In this document: positions 8,073-8,687 of the stretch, piece after piece | How positions within the stretch are numbered: the stretch's first letter is position 1 | Layout: each line of letters begins with the position of its first letter | DNA from: an uncultured Phycisphaerales bacterium | GTDB lineage: Bacteria; Planctomycetota; Phycisphaerae; Phycisphaerales; SM1A02 | DNA: 8,687 nucleotides | NCBI GenBank assembly: GCA_946886375.1 | Contig: CAMPIL010000145.1 | Span: 1 to 8,687 of the forward strand | Reading direction: 5' to 3' | The notes under the pieces: generated by a model | Databases searched by the model: none | Told to the model about the DNA's origin: nothing | The model's input: the letters and a program-made list of their open reading frames with translations, nothing else | Made by a program: the position numbers and the translations under genes

Positions 8073-8306
8073 GTGCGTTGCCTGTCCTGCAAATACGATC
8101 TGACTCACCGGCCTCCGGGGAGCGAGCATCGCTGCCCTGAGTGCGGGCGGGCGTTTGATCCGAACGATCCAAATACATTTCACTCCGATCGTGTGCGTCA
8201 GTCGAGTGGCTTTGCGATATTTTGGTACATGACTGCGCTCATTTGGGCCGGGGCTTTGGCTGTATGTGCGTATATTGCTTACAGAATCTGGTTCCACCCT
8301 TGGTGA
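8073..8306 (+). CDS. small zinc-ribbon protein with one transmembrane helix
   Basis: The product has 77 residues when started at GTG 8073. Cys3-x2-Cys6 and Cys21-x2-Cys24 form a four-cysteine zinc ribbon (CLSCKYDL, then RCPECGRAFDPNDPNTF), followed by one hydrophobic helix at about 47-70 (FAIFWYMTALIWAGALAVCAYIAY). This ribbon-then-helix layout is, to my knowledge, common in short planctomycete proteins of unknown function; I cannot name a role. The ribbon is presumably cytoplasmic and membrane-tethered. The start is inferred because the first CxxC comes right after the GTG, and the frame further upstream (to 7887) overlaps the two-helix membrane protein gene and palindrome copy 1 with no recognisable sequence. 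No SD is visible. The gene follows the two-helix protein gene by 41 bp and is bracketed by the two palindrome copies. Confidence 0.7.
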   Translation: MRCLSCKYDLTHRPPGSEHRCPECGRAFDPNDPNTFHSDRVRQSSGFAIFWYMTALIWAGALAVCAYIAYRIWFHPW

Positions 8307-8313
8307 AATCTTC

Positions 8314-8346
8314 CAATCGATCAGCGACCCTTCCGAATCGCTGACC
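8314..8346. repeat. palindromic repeat, copy 2
   Basis: GATCAGCGA (8319-8327) and TCGCTGACC (8338-8346) form a stem with one A/C mismatch around the 10-base loop CCCTTCCGAA. It is the partner of the copy at 8026-8058, in the same orientation and 288 bp away. It begins 7 bases after the zinc-ribbon stop and is followed by a T-rich stretch (8350-8363), so this copy is the more terminator-like of the two. Confidence 0.7.
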
Positions 8347-8373
8347 GACATTTCATTTCTTCCTTCACGCTCA

Positions 8374-8402
8374 CCGGAGCGACACGCTCCGGCTCGCTGA
8401 CC
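8374..8402. repeat. GC-rich hairpin followed by a third palindrome arm
   Basis: CCGGAGCG (8374-8381) and CGCTCCGG (8385-8392) make a perfect 8-bp stem around ACA. Directly after it, TCGCTGACC at 8394-8402 is an exact third copy of the right arm of the palindromes at 8026-8058 and 8314-8346. It sits in the gap between the zinc-ribbon gene and the opposing partial gene. There is no T-run, so its role as a terminator is doubtful. Confidence 0.5.
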
Positions 8403-8437
8403 GTCAATCGTCAATCGTCAATCTGATATCGTCAATC
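8403..8437. repeat. 7-bp tandem repeat (GTCAATC)
   Basis: There are five phased heptamers: GTCAATC at 8403, 8410 and 8417, a degenerate TGATATC at 8424, and GTCAATC at 8431. They lie just beyond the stop of the minus-strand gene ending at 8441. Together with the hairpins this accounts for most of the 134-bp gap 8307-8440. Confidence 0.75.
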
Positions 8438-8440
8438 GCC

Positions 8441-8687
8441 TTACGCCGCTTCCGCCAACTGCTCGTTGCCGATGCCGTCATCCACGCGGATGCTTTCCGC
8501 AGATGCCACCGGGCCCGACTGCTTGCGGTTGTTGAACCAGAACGCGGTGATCCACACCTTGCTGCCCGCAGGCACCACGGGCGGAATGTCCGCAAAGAAC
8601 TTCGTCCGCGATTCATTCAGCAGAAACATCCACTGCGAAGGATCAGCAGGCGTGTTCTCGCCAACAAAATAAAGCACTGTCGCGCCC
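8441..8687 (-). CDS. C-terminal part of an unrecognised protein (5' partial)
   Basis: This is an open minus-strand frame that runs off the window end; the stop is TAA at 8443-8441. About 81 residues are visible, including FVGENTPADPSQWMFLLNESRTKFFADIPPVVPAGSKVWITAFWFNNRKQSGPVASAESIRVDDG. The pattern 'LP/IPP.VPAGSKVWITAFWFN.R.QSGP' looks like the last strands of a fibronectin type III-like or similar beta-sandwich domain, reminiscent of uncharacterised planctomycete proteins. I cannot assign a function. The GTG at 8677 is an internal in-frame codon, because the frame stays open upstream of it and the sequence there is continuous. The overlapping minus frame at 8404-8616 is a shadow. Confidence 0.65.
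   Translation of the reverse strand, partial: GATVLYFVGENTPADPSQWMFLLNESRTKFFADIPPVVPAGSKVWITAFWFNNRKQSGPVASAESIRVDDGIGNEQLAEAA

Noticed and set aside
8026..8346. Integron-like cassette array (small genes each followed by a palindrome, attC-like)
   Set aside because: The palindromes are only about 28-33 bp and lack the GTTRRRY/RYYYAAC core sites of attC. No integrase gene is visible. They do resemble attC in placement only.
8026..8437. CRISPR array
   Set aside because: The palindrome copies are only two full copies 288 bp apart with a gene between them, and the heptamers have no spacers. No cas gene is present.

Overview
This is a high-GC bacterial window with long, mostly unrelated genes. 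It most likely comes from the Planctomycetota (perhaps the Phycisphaerae lineage). The indications are indirect: a FlgI-like lipoprotein carrying HEAT repeats, a small zinc-ribbon/transmembrane protein with a CxxC...CPECGR..DP.DP.TF layout, several weak or absent Shine-Dalgarno (SD) sites, and no recognisable operon. There is no rRNA or other firm taxonomic marker, so the assignment is an inference.

Layout. Bases 1-453 (+) are the 3' part of an ElbB-type DJ-1/PfpI glyoxalase. Bases 541-2460 (+) encode a 639-residue lipoprotein with a FlgI-related N-terminal half, a HEAT-repeat middle, a second probable beta domain and a disordered tail. Bases 2461-2748 are a non-coding leader with one hairpin. 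Bases 2749-6675 (+) encode the chromosome-organising ATPase SMC. It is complete and somewhat long for the family because of an acidic insert in the head and a C-terminal tail. Bases 6688-7815 (-) encode a GNAT-fold acetyltransferase with a long basic C-terminal extension. Its stop is only 12 bp from the SMC stop (tail to tail).

Bases 7819-8440 are the accessory part of the window. A 70-residue two-helix membrane protein starts head to head with the acetyltransferase, with 3 bp between the start codons. It is followed by a 77-residue zinc-ribbon membrane protein. Each small gene is followed by a copy of the same palindrome (28 of 33 bases identical). Beyond these come a third copy of one palindrome arm, a GC-rich hairpin and a phased 7-bp tandem repeat. 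Bases 8441-8687 (-) are the C-terminal end of an unrecognised protein that continues past the window.

How the genes relate. SMC is housekeeping (chromosome segregation, with ScpA/ScpB encoded elsewhere) and ElbB is a metabolic housekeeping enzyme. The FlgI-like lipoprotein has no flagellar neighbours here. No previously undescribed multi-gene system can be claimed. The strongest unexplained signals are the paired palindromes around the zinc-ribbon gene with a TATAAT box abutting one of them, and the unusual FlgI-HEAT lipoprotein.
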